A stretch of DNA of 64,000 nt from positions 636,572,786 to 636,636,785 of the forward strand of contig CM060915.1 in NCBI GenBank assembly GCA_030737875.1, written 5' to 3'. The position numbers and the translations under genes were made by a program. This DNA is from Allium sativum. Its lineage: Eukaryota > Streptophyta > Magnoliopsida > Asparagales > Amaryllidaceae. Below are positions 1 to 14,048 of this stretch, one piece after another; position 1 is the stretch's first letter; every line of letters starts with the position of its first letter. The notes under the pieces were generated by a model. The model was not told the origin of the DNA, ran no database searches, and saw only the letters and a list, made by a program, of their open reading frames with translations.

Positions 1-561
1 AGTCGTTGTGGTGGTTTCTGCGTGTTAAGTTTCAATAGCAATATATTATATTGATTTGGACACTATAAATACTCAACACAATATTTGCCTATCACCTAGA
101 AGTAACACATGCCAATAGAAAGGTAAAATCACACCGACTAGGATTTGAGAATAACAAGACAACGTAGCAGCAAAAGCCATGTACCCTATTCTCCTGTAAC
201 CTCTACACACACATCAACACAGTCTAAATGAACGCACACAGTACCAAATCATGTGCAAGACTTATGAGAAACAGGCATTTAAAACTTGTCTGTGCAAAGG
301 CGAAACCGTACCCCTTATTTATTTTCTCAGCGTCCTAAGCACATGCCTTTCGCAGTCAATATGAAACCGTGGGAACCAAGTAACAATAAAATAATCGTCT
401 TACTTTCTTGGCACTCACACTACCTCACCGTGCTCTCCAAGTTTACTTGACTCCCACGGTGTTGTTCACCTATAAAATAAGCACCTCCCCGGACAAATTT
501 TCCAAAGGCAAGACACAAAGCTTCAGTAAAAATAAAATAAAACAAAAATGGCGCAAGCTAT

Positions 562-592
<31 letters not shown>

Positions 593-3500
593 TTGCTGAA
601 GCTTTCAAAAGCATCGGAGAAGTGGGATCTGCGGTGTACGGTGGCAAGGACGTTGGAACTGAGGTGTGTTACACGCATGGGTACAGTGGTATCAAAACAA
701 AAGAGGGACTGTGGAGTTTCGGTTGTCCATTAGCAGGTGGAGTATTTTGTTTTGGGAAGAAGTTGGTGAATGATTTGGGACTGTGGAGCATTGACGTAAG
801 AAGGGGAGACAAGTGAGTATTGATGAGGATGAGTGCACTTCAGCACTTGCGTTAAAGATCAGTAAAGAAAAAAAAAAAAAAAAAATGGAAGGAGCAGTTT
901 CGAATTTTGAGGTGGGAAAGTAAACAACGTATGGGAGGGTATGGACGTATGGGGGAATGCGGTGCATTGGATGGTAGGAATGATCTACTGGCAACATGTT
1001 TTCCCTTTTTGGGAAGTAGTAGTGTTGTGTACGCCTTGAGCCATGCTAACATTAAAGAAAAAGGGTAGAAAACCGAAAAGAAAAAGGGAAAAGAAAGAAT
1101 TGGAAGGAGGTCTGTTTTTGGGCAGCAACATTTGAAGTTGAGGGGTGCAAAGAAAGGATAGGCCAATCGTTTTCTGAGCCGAAGAGAGAAAGGTATTGGT
1201 CTAGATTTATATAATACGAAATTAAATTAGTCTAACTTATTTTGATTAGCGAATTAAAATTTTAATCGTTAACTTATTAATCTATAAACCGTTCATACAG
1301 CGTTAGAATCGGACTATACGAGAAGTGCTGAAACTGTGTTGAGGAGCACGACACTATGGAGTTGGAACGGACGGAGCGGGAAGCAGATGGAAATTTTAAT
1401 TAAATTAAACGCATGTTTAATTTAATTAAAACGAGCTGTTTAAACGAACGGACAGTAACCAAGGTGAGTTAAACTCACTCAGTTACCCCATTTATAATTT
1501 TTATAAATCGGGTTTATTGCTTGTGTGCTATGTTTGCTAGTTGATTGGTTTGATTTAATGATTGTTTGGTTATTCGCTATACTGTTTAAATTAAACGGTT
1601 GTTTAATTTAAATGAAATGACATCGTTATTTTTAACGATGATTTTCCAAACAAGGTAACTTACCTTGATGGTTTCGTTCATAACAATATAAACGTATTTA
1701 AAATGAATTGGATGCTTGAATGCTTATTTTGATGAACCCCTATCAGTCGAACTGATTGTTTGTTTGCATATGATCCTTATATGAACTGTTTAACCGACAT
1801 GATTGGGTTATTGACTTAGTGGTGGTTTGTTGAATCTAAATTCAACATTTATTCGGTTATTAACCGATGTGCGATATTGGTTGAGAAATTTATAGCAGAT
1901 GACCAAAATAAAAACTGTTTTATAAAGATTGATTTACCGTCAGGTGCATCGGTGAAAATGAAGTTATTTATTCTATAATTGAATATAGATTTTTAAATAT
2001 ATTATTTTTAAATGAAGTTTACAAATAAAAGAAATAACCCAATTCTAGTTGTATATTGTTGGTTTAACCAACAATCATCATTTTGGCACCAAAATCGACC
2101 GTGTGCGAAGCACATGCTTTATCTTTTATAAAGCAAATTCTTGTATTAAAAAGATTATTAAGCAACTGTGAAGTGTTTAACATCGGCGATTAATTGTTTT
2201 ATGGAACAAGTAAAGTAAGATTATTTTGAAATGGATTATTTAAATTAATATTATTATTTATTAGCTTAAATGAAAAAGACAAGTAGAGTTGATCAAAGAG
2301 TTAACCGTATGTTAAAGTCGACCAAGCCAACTGTTATAACGACAGTTGATTATTAAGTTAAATAAATTTGAGCAGATTTATCTAATGAAATAAATTTAGC
2401 AAAGGATGTTTAACTTAATAAGGAAATTGGATATTTATCCAAGTTAACGATAAAGTAAATTGTTTAAGTAATCGAAGTTATAAATGAATTATGATTGGAT
2501 TTCAAAGGAAGTGTGAACGGCTTTATATTCTAAACCAGATTTGGTAAATTAAGTTATAAAAGAGATTTCTAAGCAAAGGCGATAAGCCTAAGATAACTGC
2601 TTGAATTAAGAAAGGAAATCGAGGCGAAAAGGGTTTGTATTAAACCAAAGTTGTGCAAACAAGTATATAAAAAGGGATCAGAAGTTAAAACGTTAATTAT
2701 AGATTAACGCTACTTTATAATGGCATTAAGTGAAATGAGCGAGTTTGAAATAAGATTTCCCAGAAGGAATAAATGGATTCTTGTAATTGAATTGAGAAAA
2801 GGATCGAGTAATGGGATTTGTAATGATTTAAAGAAGTTAAAGTTTAAATATGGATATTTATTTTATCATTTACTGAATCAATATATTAGTGATATATTTG
2901 AAGGGAGGATTTCCAAGATGAGAAGATTTATAAAAACCATATGTTAGATGAAATAGTGAACGGAAATTGCTGATATCGGAATAAATATGAGATTCTGAAT
3001 TACAATTCATATTTACCTTAAGATAAGAGTGTTGTTGATCAAGGTCTGAGAGGTAATTAAAATACCCCAACTTGAACGACTTCAGGATTATCGAAGGATG
3101 GTATTAATTGTAATAAGGAAGACGTAAGAAGTAATTGATTTTGAGAAAGTAGTAGTGAAACATTATTTGAAGTGTTTAGAAATGTACATAATGAGATGCC
3201 TTAAGAAAAGGGAATAAAATGATTTGAGAATATTATGTTATCTTATTGGCCAAGTGATGCTGTGTTCTGAACCAATGAATCTATTTTATTTATGATTGTT
3301 TATTTTGATAGTTAAATAACCGACTATCAAAATCTGGCCCTACGTTATTGGTACGGAAAGACCGGGATCGAATTTATATTCGAAAACCATTCCAACCAAT
3401 AAAAACGAATACGTTGAAGATTCTGATCGAGATAGAGCGATTGAAGACCATAGATCTTCATGAAACGGAAGAATTACTTACAATCTCTGGCTGATCCCTA

Positions 3501-4859
3501 GAGATATACTGTGATTCTGTCGTGGCTGAAATCTACGGGTTGCAAGGACTACTCGCTACTGATCTATAGGGTGATTCCTAGGATGCAGTAGGAGGGTGCC
3601 TTCGGTTCATCCTGTTCCTGGATGACGTGTATGGATGGATGTCTGACAGAGTATTTCCAGAAAGGTCACGTACATTGATTTCTTCAACCGTACCAAGAGT
3701 GGAAGCGGAGAAGGAAACTTCTTTTAGCTGACACATAAAGTATTGTTGTGGACGTCAATTAGTGTTTTCGATGGATCTGACAATGTGGTATTCGAAGTGA
3801 ATGTGATGTGCTGATTATAAAGGTAAAGCGTGGCCTCAAGCCTCATCAACCGGGAAATGACAAAAATCGGGCAGGCAGCATGGCTATGTGGGTCGCTCCC
3901 ATTAGGGTGTATAATCACCTATCTAGAGAAATTCCTTTTGTTCTTTAATCTATCGATTCTGCCCATTCGGGAACGGTGGTTTGAGTCCAACCGTTGGTGA
4001 TATACATTCGATACACTCAAGCGAAATGAGTGGTCGGTCATGTGAGGGCCGGGTTGCAAGACGTTCTTGTTGAACCCAGTGTATTCGCCTCTAGAGATAC
4101 ACGAGCGGCAGGTGGTCCCATACCTTGTCAAGGTCGGAATCCAATCTCCAATAAGCGCCCGCGGTTTTGTTTGTATACTATATATGTGGAACGTGAGATG
4201 CAAGCGTTCCGCTAGATTGATATTTACCTGTATGTAGACACTATTATAATATCAGAAAAGATATTGATTTCAAAAATGTTTTGGGTTATCGTAAGGTAAA
4301 AACCGTCCGTGTTTATGTGTGGATTCGGTCTTACGATTATCCTTTTCTTTTGAAAAGATTTTCGAACTTTAAAATCAAGTTGGATGATCCCCTTAATACT
4401 GTGCGAGTTTTACTCACTCTGGTTCACCAGACTGACCCGGTGTTTTGCAAATGCTCGGGTTAGACCGGGGTTGTACAGGTTCAGGTTACCAGATGATTTG
4501 AAGTCCATAGACGAGCTGAAGGAGTTCAGACGTATGATGATTCAACCGTTATTATTCCGCTGTGTGTTACATATTTGAGGACAGACTATTATAACTGTCC
4601 AGGTGAATTGCTGTACTCTGATGTTGTAAGTATTATTTCAAGCTCTCTATAAAGTTTATTTAAATATTATATTTTGTTCCGCTGCGAAGTGAGATCATGT
4701 GTTGTGTTCTTCTTCTTATTCTTCTATTCTAACTTTCTTTCTTTCTTTTCTCACCCTCTAACTTCTTTCTCATAGCTTTCTGGGGTTTTCGGTACTTGAA
4801 TTCTGGACGAGAGATGTGTAAATGTCAGGATTCGAGTGTCGAAATTCCCGGGTCGCTAC
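1..4859 (+). repeat. Very long retrotransposon LTR (family C), 5' end outside window
   Basis: This stretch is related along its length to the long LTRs at 38502-43094, 54809-64000 and 56804-62653. The strongest matches are the core at 3037-3083 (TCAAGGTCTGAGAGGTAA and following), the block at 3770-4130 (matching 61628-61960), and the 3' end, which reads ...TTTTCGGTACTTGAATT... and closes in CGCTACA at 4859. No primer binding site follows. The next base belongs to a truncated LTR of another element, so this is a solo LTR or a truncated copy. A TATA-like box near 471 and a GGTGAGT motif near 1463 sit at offsets similar to those in the copy starting at 38502, which places the missing 5' end just outside the window. 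No credible coding region is seen. The exact 5' limit is inferred. Confidence 0.7.
470..481 (+). promoter_or_regulatory. TATA box, probably of LTR C
   Basis: CTATAAAATAAG is followed by a C-rich leader and a short A-rich tract. Related LTRs have CTATATA at similar offsets (near 39058 and 55218). I infer that this is the LTR promoter rather than a host gene promoter. Confidence 0.4.
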
Positions 4860-5460
4860 ACCGATCTACTGTGGATTGGGCATGTCGATCCACTATGGAT
4901 TGGACGTGTCGATCTATGCCTATGCCTTCACCAAAACATTTGACCGATCCATTCTTTTATAGCGCCTCAGCAACTACAACCGGTCCATCACAGCAACGCA
5001 ACTGCCCCAGGCCAAAACGCTTACCTGATCCATGCTACCGCTGCGTTTCCCGATCCATACACAATCCTCGCGACCGATCCATTAAAAATGCGTGACCGAT
5101 CCATCAATAAAAACTAGCTCGATCCATCAAGGAATTTTTGCCCAATCAATCGCAAAGACGTGCCTGATCCACTCGTTCACACATATCCAATCCATAGAAT
5201 AGAAATGCTAACGATCCATACCTTGTTTGATGTGCCCGATCCACTGCGTTGAGCTCCACCCGGTCCATGACTTCGATGATTCCCGATCCATATGAAAAGT
5301 TGACTGATCCATCACCACCAATGACCGATCCATCAATAATTTGCATGTAAGATCCATTCTACTTTGCATTGCCAAACCATCCTTTTTTGGAGAAGAAGCC
5401 GGGTCGATCCATACCAGGTCATAACTGATCCACATGATTTCCCTCTCGATCCAACTCCAA
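4860..5460. repeat. Degenerate short repeat, core CCGATCCAT
   Basis: About twenty variants of (C)CGATCCA(T/C) recur every 20-40 bases. The same array occurs in the partner LTR at 12560-13140. Spacing is irregular, unlike a clean satellite. Confidence 0.75.
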
Positions 5461-6435
5461 TCTGATTCAAAACTTGTGCAAAACATTTGATTCACCAAAC
5501 TATCATTCCAAACCATCAACAAGCGTTAACACAATGATTATTTATCATTCAAACATAAGAAATTCACCAAATTCATGATAAACAATAAACAATTAAACAA
5601 ATGGATCTAACTTACAACAACACTTGATTTAACATAGAAATTCACCAATTTAGGTTGCTAGATTAGATCCTATGGTGATTCGAATGAAAGTATACATACT
5701 ATGATGTAGATCTAGGTGAAAACAACTTGAAATGATGAAAATAAAGATCACACAACCTATATACTCGATTGAATCCGTGTGAGAGATGTTTATCACTCAT
5801 CAACACTTTAAATTAGCTTGAAATATGCTCTACAAATCCAGACAGTGAAGAACGATCTTTAGATCTCTCAATTTGATGTGATCTACTCTCTCTTGATGTT
5901 GATGTAGCCTTCCTTGATGTAGATCTTTAATCTTCTTATGTAGGTCCAAGATTATAATGGAGGAGAGATGCATTTGATTGGAGTAGGGAGAATCTCAAAC
6001 CCTAACTAAATGAGAAATGAAGGAAGTAACATTTTCCCCTTGCCTCTACCCCTTATTTATAGCCAAACCATCAGTCCACTAATGGGTCTCACTAATAAAC
6101 CCACTAATGACTAATTACTCTATCCAGAGTAGCACTGAAATAGCGATTCCTCCCAAATCGCTGAACCAAATTTTTAATGTAACCACTCTACGGAATTGGC
6201 AACACCATTTCCTTTTCAATGAATCAATCTCAGCACATGATTCGATTACAGTCAAAATTTATGCCCTATGAAAAAACTGATAGGGGAAAAATGGTCATAA
6301 ATAAAATTGATAAAAATTATGGACATGTCCCACATCCCATAACCAACGTATCAAAATATATGAATGATCTGACCCTGAGGGAATTAAATAAAAATATTTT
6401 ACGATCCTTCAATACGTAAAATGCGGGTCGTTACA
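4860..6435 (-). repeat. Left (3') LTR of decayed chromovirus D, truncated
   Basis: This matches the right LTR from about 12555 to 14048, including the run of CCGATCCAT units, the AT-rich middle and the terminal CGTTACA. About 1.4 kb present at the start of the right LTR (11139-12555) is missing here; family C LTR sequence abuts instead. In element orientation the TATA box TATAAATA lies at 6054-6061. The two LTRs differ at many positions, so the insertion is old. Confidence 0.8.
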
Positions 6436-6476
6436 TTCTCCCTCCCCTCCCCTAGGAATTTCGCCCCCGAAATTCC
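6436..6476 (-). promoter_or_regulatory. Polypurine tract and adjacent hairpin of element D
   Basis: Read on the minus strand, a purine run (AGGGGAGGGGAGGGAGAA) ends directly at the LTR. It is the primer for plus-strand DNA synthesis. Just upstream, at 6455-6476, two 9-base arms (GGAATTTCG and its exact complement CGAAATTCC) enclose a GGGG loop. Confidence 0.8.
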
Positions 6477-6654
6477 AAGCAAGCACAAGCAACCAAAAAC
6501 AATTCTGCGCCTATTATCTATGAGCAGCCAATTTACCATCCAAACCAGCATCCATCAAGCCATGCATCCATAGCCTTAACCTAGCATGTGGAATTCTATC
6601 GATAATAGTATAAGTTACCATGGTGTAAGGGTGACACAACATTAATGGGTCATA

Positions 6655-9600
6655 CCAATGAAGAATATGGATGGATTGTCTTCATATTCTCTTCCGTTTC
6701 CCACGTACAATTGTCATCATCCTCACTCCATTGCACCTTGACTAGATTAACCGTATTCCTCTAAGATGTTTCATATCATTCCCCACAATGCAAAGTATAT
6801 TATGAGGCTTCGTAACTACAGACTCGACTTCTAGGTCTTTGTACCATTCCGGAGATACCACCACATTTGAATGATGCACACACTTTCATAGAAATGACAC
6901 ATATAAAACACTATGCACACTCGACATCTTATCGGGTAAATCCAATTTATAAGCGAGCTTTCTAATTCGATCGACAATCGGAAATGGTCCAAGGAACCTT
7001 GAAGCTAACTTTCATTTACTTCTGAACTTAACAACATGCTTTAACGACGAAATCTTCACGAAAACAAGGTCACCAACGTCGAATTCCAAATATTTTCGAC
7101 ATTTATCGGCATAACTCTTCCGACGATCTTGGGCTACCTTCATTTGTTGCTGAACTATCTCAATACAATCTGATGTCTCTCTGATCATCTCAGGCTCAAG
7201 CATCAACCTATCTTCAATCTCTAACCAACCAGCCGGAGAATTACACGATCTTCCATACAATGCCTCATACGGTGTCATCCCAATGCTCGACTGATAGCTG
7301 TTGTTATACGTAATTTAACTAAATGTGGATGGTCTTTCCAGGATCCCCTGAAGTCCAATACACAAACTCTTAGGAGATCTTCCAAAACTCGGTTAACCCT
7401 CTCGGTTAGACCATCAGTCTGGGGATGATACGTCGTACTCAAACACAACTCGGTTCCCAAAGTCTCTTGCAAACTCTTCCAAAATCCACTTATGAACAAT
7501 GGATATCGATCACTTACTATGCTCTTTAGGATACCATGAAATTAAACTATCCATTTAATATAAAGCTCAGCCAACCTTGTGTTGTCCTAGTCAAACTGAC
7601 AGGAATAAAGCTTGTCCTTTTGGTCAAACGATCCATGATGACCCAAATCCTTTCATTTCCTACCCTAGTTCTAGGTAGTCCATCGATAAAATCCATCGAC
7701 ATCTGCTTCCACTTCCACATAGGAACTTCCAATGGCTGAAGCAGTCTACTCGGCTTCTTCTGTTCAGCTTTCACTAACTAACAGGTCATGCATTTGGAAA
7801 TGAACTTTCCAACATCCCTCTTCATCCCTTCCCAGTAGTAGGCTCGCTTCATGTCCTCACACATCTTGTTTCCACCAGGATGAATCGTCAACTTCGAGTG
7901 ATGACATTCACTTAGAACCCCATCTCTCAATTCATCAATATTAGGAACAACCAGTCGTCCTTGTTCCCGAAGCCAACCCTCTCGATCGACCTTGAATTCC
8001 TTATCCTTTGGTTCCAACTTCTAGAAAATCTCGACAAGCTTTACATCACACTTTTGGCTCTCTCTGATCCTTTCGATGAGAGTAGGTCTTATCAATAAGG
8101 TTTCCAACATTTCAGTTTCTAACTCACACCGATGCCAAAAATCAAATCCTGCCAAGTACTCGAGGTGCTTACATTCCAAAAACATTGCCTCCAAACTTGC
8201 ATGTCTTCGACTCAACGCATCTACAACTACGTTACCTTTACCGAGAGTATAGGCTATACCAAAATCATATGATGCCAGACACTCTAACCACCGTTGTTGT
8301 CGAGAAAATGTACTTCAATGACTTATGATCCTTAAACAACTCGAACCGAACTACCAACAAGTAATGTCTACACATTTTTAGAGCAAATACAATCGCTGCC
8401 AACTCCAAATCATGTGTTGGATAGTTCCTTTCGTGCGGCTTTAGCTACCGACTCACATAGACCACAGCTCTATCCTTCTACATCAGTACTGCTCCAAGTC
8501 CAGTAACGCATGCATCGGTGTATCTCACCATCTCTTCAATCCCGTTTGGAATGGTCAAAACAAGAGCACTCGCCAGTTTCTCTTTCAGGATTCCAAAAGC
8601 TTGCTCACACTTCGCGTCCCATGTGAGTATTTGATTTTTCTTTGTCAATCGTGTTAATGGTGCAACTATCTTGGAGAAATCCTTGATAAACTAATGATAA
8701 TATCCTTCAATTCGAGGAAACTCTGAATATCTGTCGCATTCTTAGGTCTATCCCATTCCTGAATTGCTGACACCTTAGCGGGGTTTGCCGCTATTCCATT
8801 TCCAGAAACAACACGGCCTACGCACCTTACTTCGCTCTTCCAGAAGTAGCACTTCGAAAACTTAGCTCTTAGCTGGTGCTTTCGCAAGATTTCCAAAATA
8901 ACTTGCAAGTGCGTCTTATGCTCTTCCTCATTCCGAGAGTAAACCAGAATATCATCCACGAATACAAGCACGAACTTGTTCAACTAATCTCTGAAAACCC
9001 TGTTCATAAGATCCACAAAATACGCTGGCGCGTTCGACAACCCAAACGACATCACCAGCCATTTAAAGAAACCGGATAGTGTCCTAAAAGCTGTCTTCGA
9101 AACACTACACTTTTCCACTCTCAACTGGTGGAATCCCGTTGCCAAATCCATTTGAGAAAATACTTTGGATTTGTGATGCTAATCAAACAAGTCATCTATC
9201 CCTGGCAACGAATACTTTTTCTTCTTGGTCACCTTGTTCAACTCGCAATAGTCCACACACAATCTCAAAGATCCATCGGCCTTGGTTGCAAATACAACTA
9301 GTGCTCCCCATTCGGACTTTCACCTCTATCTCGCTGTTCCTTAGGAGCCATCCGTCTAAGATGCATGATGATAGGTTTAGCACCCTCGAACAAATCGATT
9401 CTGAACTCAATTTCACGATGCGGCGACAACCCTTTGACCTCGTCAAAGACATCATCGAACTCACTAGCGATCATCACCGATGACAAGTATTCTCGTGGAA
9501 TCACAAGTGAATATAGATAGCTTACGAAGACCCCGTCATCTGGCTTACATCTTATCATAACCATTCACCCTTCCACATTCCCGACTGTCACCTCGAACTT

Positions 9601-10957
9601 CTCGTAATCCACTTTTTCCGCATACCTCTTGAGCCAGTCCATATACAAAATAATCCCAAACCCAACGAAGTTCAAAACAAAGAAATCACACACAAAGGAG
9701 CAACCATGACCCAATAACACTAAACCATGACAAATCATACACAAATTGGAGGAACCCCTAACCGGACTAGTCACAATCAAAGGTCTACACAAATCATGGT
9801 TTCCAAACATAAGTGGCACACAAGCTCATTACAAATGAAAGAATGTGATGCTCCAGTATTAAACAACACACGAACTGAAACATCTCTAATGGAAAGAATA
9901 CCTTGGACAACGACACTCTTCCCTTTCTCTTCCACTGTAGGAGCCCTTGAAGAAGATGGCACACCTTCCAAAGCATACACCTTCACAACCTGCTTACTCT
10001 TAGCTAGCTCTGGACAATCCTTCTTGTCATGCCCAGGCTTTCCACACTTAAAGAACTTCCTTTTATCCCTCGAGTTCTTGCAATCCTTGGAGAAATGGCC
10101 TTTCTGCTGGTAGTTAAAGCAAGTCATTTCGCCTTTTTGCTTTTTCTGTCCATCTTCCCTTTTCTGCTTTTGATGCTTCCTCCTTTTGTTATTACCACCT
10201 TGTTGTGGCTTTGGTTCCTCTTTAGTTGTAATAACAGTCTCTTCCTTAGGAAACAAACTTTCATGCCATAGAGCTTTCTCCACGATCTTCTCGTAAGTAT
10301 CATCCAAATGATCAACCAGCTGTTTCCCAAGATACTTGTCCAAGCCGATGACAAATTTCTTGTTCTTCTGGTAAGGAGTCTCGATATATAAGCCATCATA
10401 TTTGGACAATGCTTCAAAATCCGAAACATACTCCAACACTGGCCTACCATTCTGCTTCAGCTCAACGAACCTCTTGAACAGAATAGACTTCTAAACAGTA
10501 GAAATTAACTTCATCTCAAACTTGAATTAGAACTGATCCTACGAAATCTCATCTTCTGGAGTCTCGAGAATGACAAAGTTCCACCAATCCATAGCTCTAC
10601 CTTATAACTGTCTTGATGCAAGCTTCCTCTTAGTCGCATCGTCGATGCCCAAGTCTTCAAATATCTGAGTGCAAGTATCAAGCCACCCTTGAATCTCTAC
10701 AAGTAGCTCCGCCTCTTTAAACAACTTCCCTCCTAGAGTAGTGAAGTCTTTGCATAGCTTCGCAAAGTCCACGGCCCTAGGCACTTACACTTGAACTCCT
10801 ACATCTACCGAAAATGTCTCCATAGCGGATACCTTCCTCATGATCGCTGCCATCATGGCCTCGAACATAACTGGGTAATTCTGGTATACCGCCATCACCC
10901 CCTACAGGAATAGTCTCCTCCCTAGCAGTGTGTCTCGACATTCGACGACTCATTCTA
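6655..10957 (-). pseudogene. Decayed Ty3/gypsy gag-pol polyprotein (chromovirus, Tekay/Del-like)
   Basis: Fragments in all three minus frames follow gag-pol order, closely resembling the intact frame at 18644-23029. They are: an N-terminal gag piece (10957-10602); gag end, zinc knuckles and protease (10439-9565); RT start (9564-9192); RT core with FVDDIL and RNase H (8983-8250); integrase zinc domain with HPGG and CMTC (8017-7778); integrase core (7774-7012); and a chromodomain-type tail near 6655-6760. Both zinc knuckles have lost a cysteine, and the protease motif reads NTG instead of the family's DSG/DTG, so the catalytic Asp is gone. Many stops and frameshifts separate the pieces. It is a dead copy. 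The tryptophan of the chromodomain (codon at 6728-6730) is still present here, unlike in the younger element. Confidence 0.9.
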
Positions 10958-11120
10958 AATCTGAAAAATAGAATAGCTAGTCCATACACGAGAAAAACTG
11001 CAAATGGAGTTCAAATGCTATTATACTATACACTAATATATTGTATACATCCATCAGAAATCAACAAATATGTCTCTCATACGTTATTACGTCCTTGAAC
11101 TTTGGCTAAAATCGATTAAC

Positions 11121-11136
11121 CAGAGCCCTAATACCA
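11121..11136 (-). other. Primer binding site of element D (eroded)
   Basis: On the minus strand TGGTATTAGGGCTC lies two bases inside the 5' LTR. It resembles the initiator-Met tRNA complement TGGTATCAGAGCC with about three differences. This fits a minus-oriented element. Confidence 0.7.
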
Positions 11137-11138
11137 AA

Positions 11139-14048
11139 TGTGATGACCGCCCATACCTCCCGCACTTAACAAAAGAAATAATGCACCGGAAGACGTGTCA
11201 GGCAGCTATGGACGATCATCAGGGTAAGATAAACACAAGCGGAACCTGTCATATAACTCACAGCACAAGGATAAAATGTAATAGAATATATACAATAAGC
11301 AATAATAATGAAGCAGAATTGAGCAGAATCTTAAACTTTTTCATATCATCATGAAATATCTATATAACATTGGATTACACTATAAGAGTCTGTATAAAGA
11401 TGCCTCACTACAATCACTCAAAGAACCATACAACAATCATAACAGCGAAAACAACAACTAGATATGAATAAAAGAAAACTGACACGTAAGCCTCCTGCTT
11501 GTCATCGATCTGCAACATTGCCCACTGAGATCTACTACTTGTGACCTGCTACTCAGTCTTCCCATCCACAATAGGATGAACAACCCAAGGTAATAAGAGA
11601 AAACATAAAACCTTGAGTCAGACAACAGTCTCAATGAGCGATAAAACAACTATCTAACATCATCAATAAAGTATATGAGAATAGGCAGATTAATCAACTA
11701 ATCTACCTACACATTGGAGAAGAACCCAAACTGTCTTCCCCACATCCGACAATGATAGCCTTTACAAACAATCATAATAGGAAAACATAGAAGACATAAC
11801 AACTAGTTATCAAGCGTAAACCATCCTAATCGATATCGACATCTCCCAAGCACAAGCCCTGAAGTCTAAACCAACATCATACAATCACTCAAGAGATATC
11901 TCCTTCAATGTCGGATAATCTACATAAGATGATACGAGCAAAACAATCATCACCCATGACTCTGGCTATCACCGCCAATCCTGCCTTGAAACCATTGTTA
12001 ATTGTATGACTGACCTAACTTGTCGTATGTCAAGGGCTAATGGTAACCCCGGTTCTAGCAAAACTCCGTTCACCATTCTACGACATGCATGTTTTCCTTA
12101 CTCACGAAGACAACTATGCGTTTCCACGATACCCAGGGTACTCGATCAGCTAACCTCTAGTCTTTCGGACGTCCCCATTATACCCTCTTCTTTGAGTCCG
12201 CTAGAATCTCCGATTAACGATAATTCCACAGCCTTCAATATCTCTAGCCATCCAGCTTAATGACTGTTCATAAGCTCTAGCGACTTCTCGAGCAACCATT
12301 ATCCACGAACTCACAACCTTGAGTCGTCTCCACATTCGTTGCAATTCGACAATCAACAAATACTTCGCAACACTTCGAACATTCCTTCTTGAATTTACTT
12401 CAAAGCCACTTCCATTCCCAAACCAAAATAATCATCAATTTTGGTCAATGTTTGATTCACAACGTTTCGACTTTCGCTATGAATAACAATCCACAACATT
12501 TCATTCCTTTCCACAACGTAAAAATAAACGTTGCAGTCCATCACTATTACATGCGCTCCACTATGAATCGGACATGTCGATCCACTATGGATCGAACGTG
12601 CCGATCTATGCCTGCGTCTTCACCAAAACATTTGACCGATCCATTCTTTTACAGCACCTCAACAACTACTACCGGTCCATCACAACAACGCATCATCCCT
12701 AAGCAACACGCTTGCCCGATGCATGCTACCGCCGCGTTTCCCGATCCATACACAATCCTTGCGACCTATCCATCAAAAATGCATTACCGATCCATCAATA
12801 AAAACTAGCCCGATCCATCGAGGAATTTCTGCCCAATCAATCACAAAGACGTGCCCGATCCACTCGTTCACACCTGCTCGATCCATAGCATAGAAATGCT
12901 ACCGATCCATACCATGTTTGATATGCCCGATCCACTACGTTAAGCTCCGCCCGGTCCATGACTTCGATGATGACCGATCCATGCAAAGTTGACCGACCCG
13001 TCACCACCAATGACCGTTCCATCAATGATTTGCACGTCCGATCCATCCTACTTTGCATTATCGATCCATACTTTCTCGGAGAAAAAGCTAGGCCGATCCA
13101 TACCAGGTTGTGACCGATCCACATGATTTCCCTCCCGATCCAACTCCAATCTAATTCAAAACTCATGCAAAACATTTGATTCACCAGACAATCATTCCAA
13201 ACCATCAACAAGCATTAACACAATGATTATTTATCATTCAAACATACGAGATTATTTATCATTCAAACATACGAAATTCACCAAATTCATGTAAATAATA
13301 AACGAATTAAACAAATGGATCTAACTTGCAATAACACTTGATTTAAAATAGTAATTCACTGACTTAGGTTGCTAGATTAGATCCTATGGTGATCCGAATG
13401 AAAATATACATACCATGATGTAGATTTAGATGAAAACAACTTGAAATGATTAAGATCAAACAACCCATTTACTCGATTGAATCCGTGCGAGAGATGCTTA
13501 TCACTCACCAACACTTCAAATTAGCTTGAATGCTCTACAAATCCGGACAAGGAAGAACGATCTTTAAACCTCTGAATTTGATGCGACCTACTCTCTCTTG
13601 ATGTTTATCTAGCATTCCAAATGAGAAATGAAGAAAGTAACCATTTCCCTTGTCTCTACACCCCTATTTATTGCCAAACCATCAGCCCACTAATAGGCCT
13701 CACTAATCAGCTCATTAATGACTAATTAGTCTGTCCAGAAATTGTGTAGCACTAAAATAACGATTCCTTCCAAACCGCTAAACCAAATCTTTAATGTGTC
13801 TACTCTACGGAATTGTCAACATCATTTCCTTTTCAATGAAATCAATCTCAGCACCTGATTTGATCCCAGTCAAAAGTTATTACCTATAACAAAACTGATA
13901 AGGGCAAAATGTTCACAAATAAAATTGATAAAAATTATGGACATGTCTCACATCCTCATAACCAGCATATCAAAATATGAAAATGATCTGACTCTAAGGG
14001 AATTAAATAAAATTATTTTATGATCCTCGTAAAATGCGAGTCGTTACA
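11139..14048 (-). repeat. Right (5') LTR of decayed chromovirus D
   Basis: It starts TGTGATGACC next to the primer site and ends CGTTACA, about 2.9 kb. It matches the truncated left LTR at 4860-6435 over its last 1.5 kb. It contains the CCGATCCAT array at 12560-13140. The TATA region near 13668 has decayed. No coding region is supported inside it; open frames over the array are chance. Confidence 0.85.

Noticed and set aside
548..816. Possible short gene starting ATGGCGCAAGC after a TATA box
   Set aside because: The frame is broken by a 28-base A run, changes frame to stay open, and shows no recognisable domain. Its position matches the leader of a long LTR, so it is probably non-coding.
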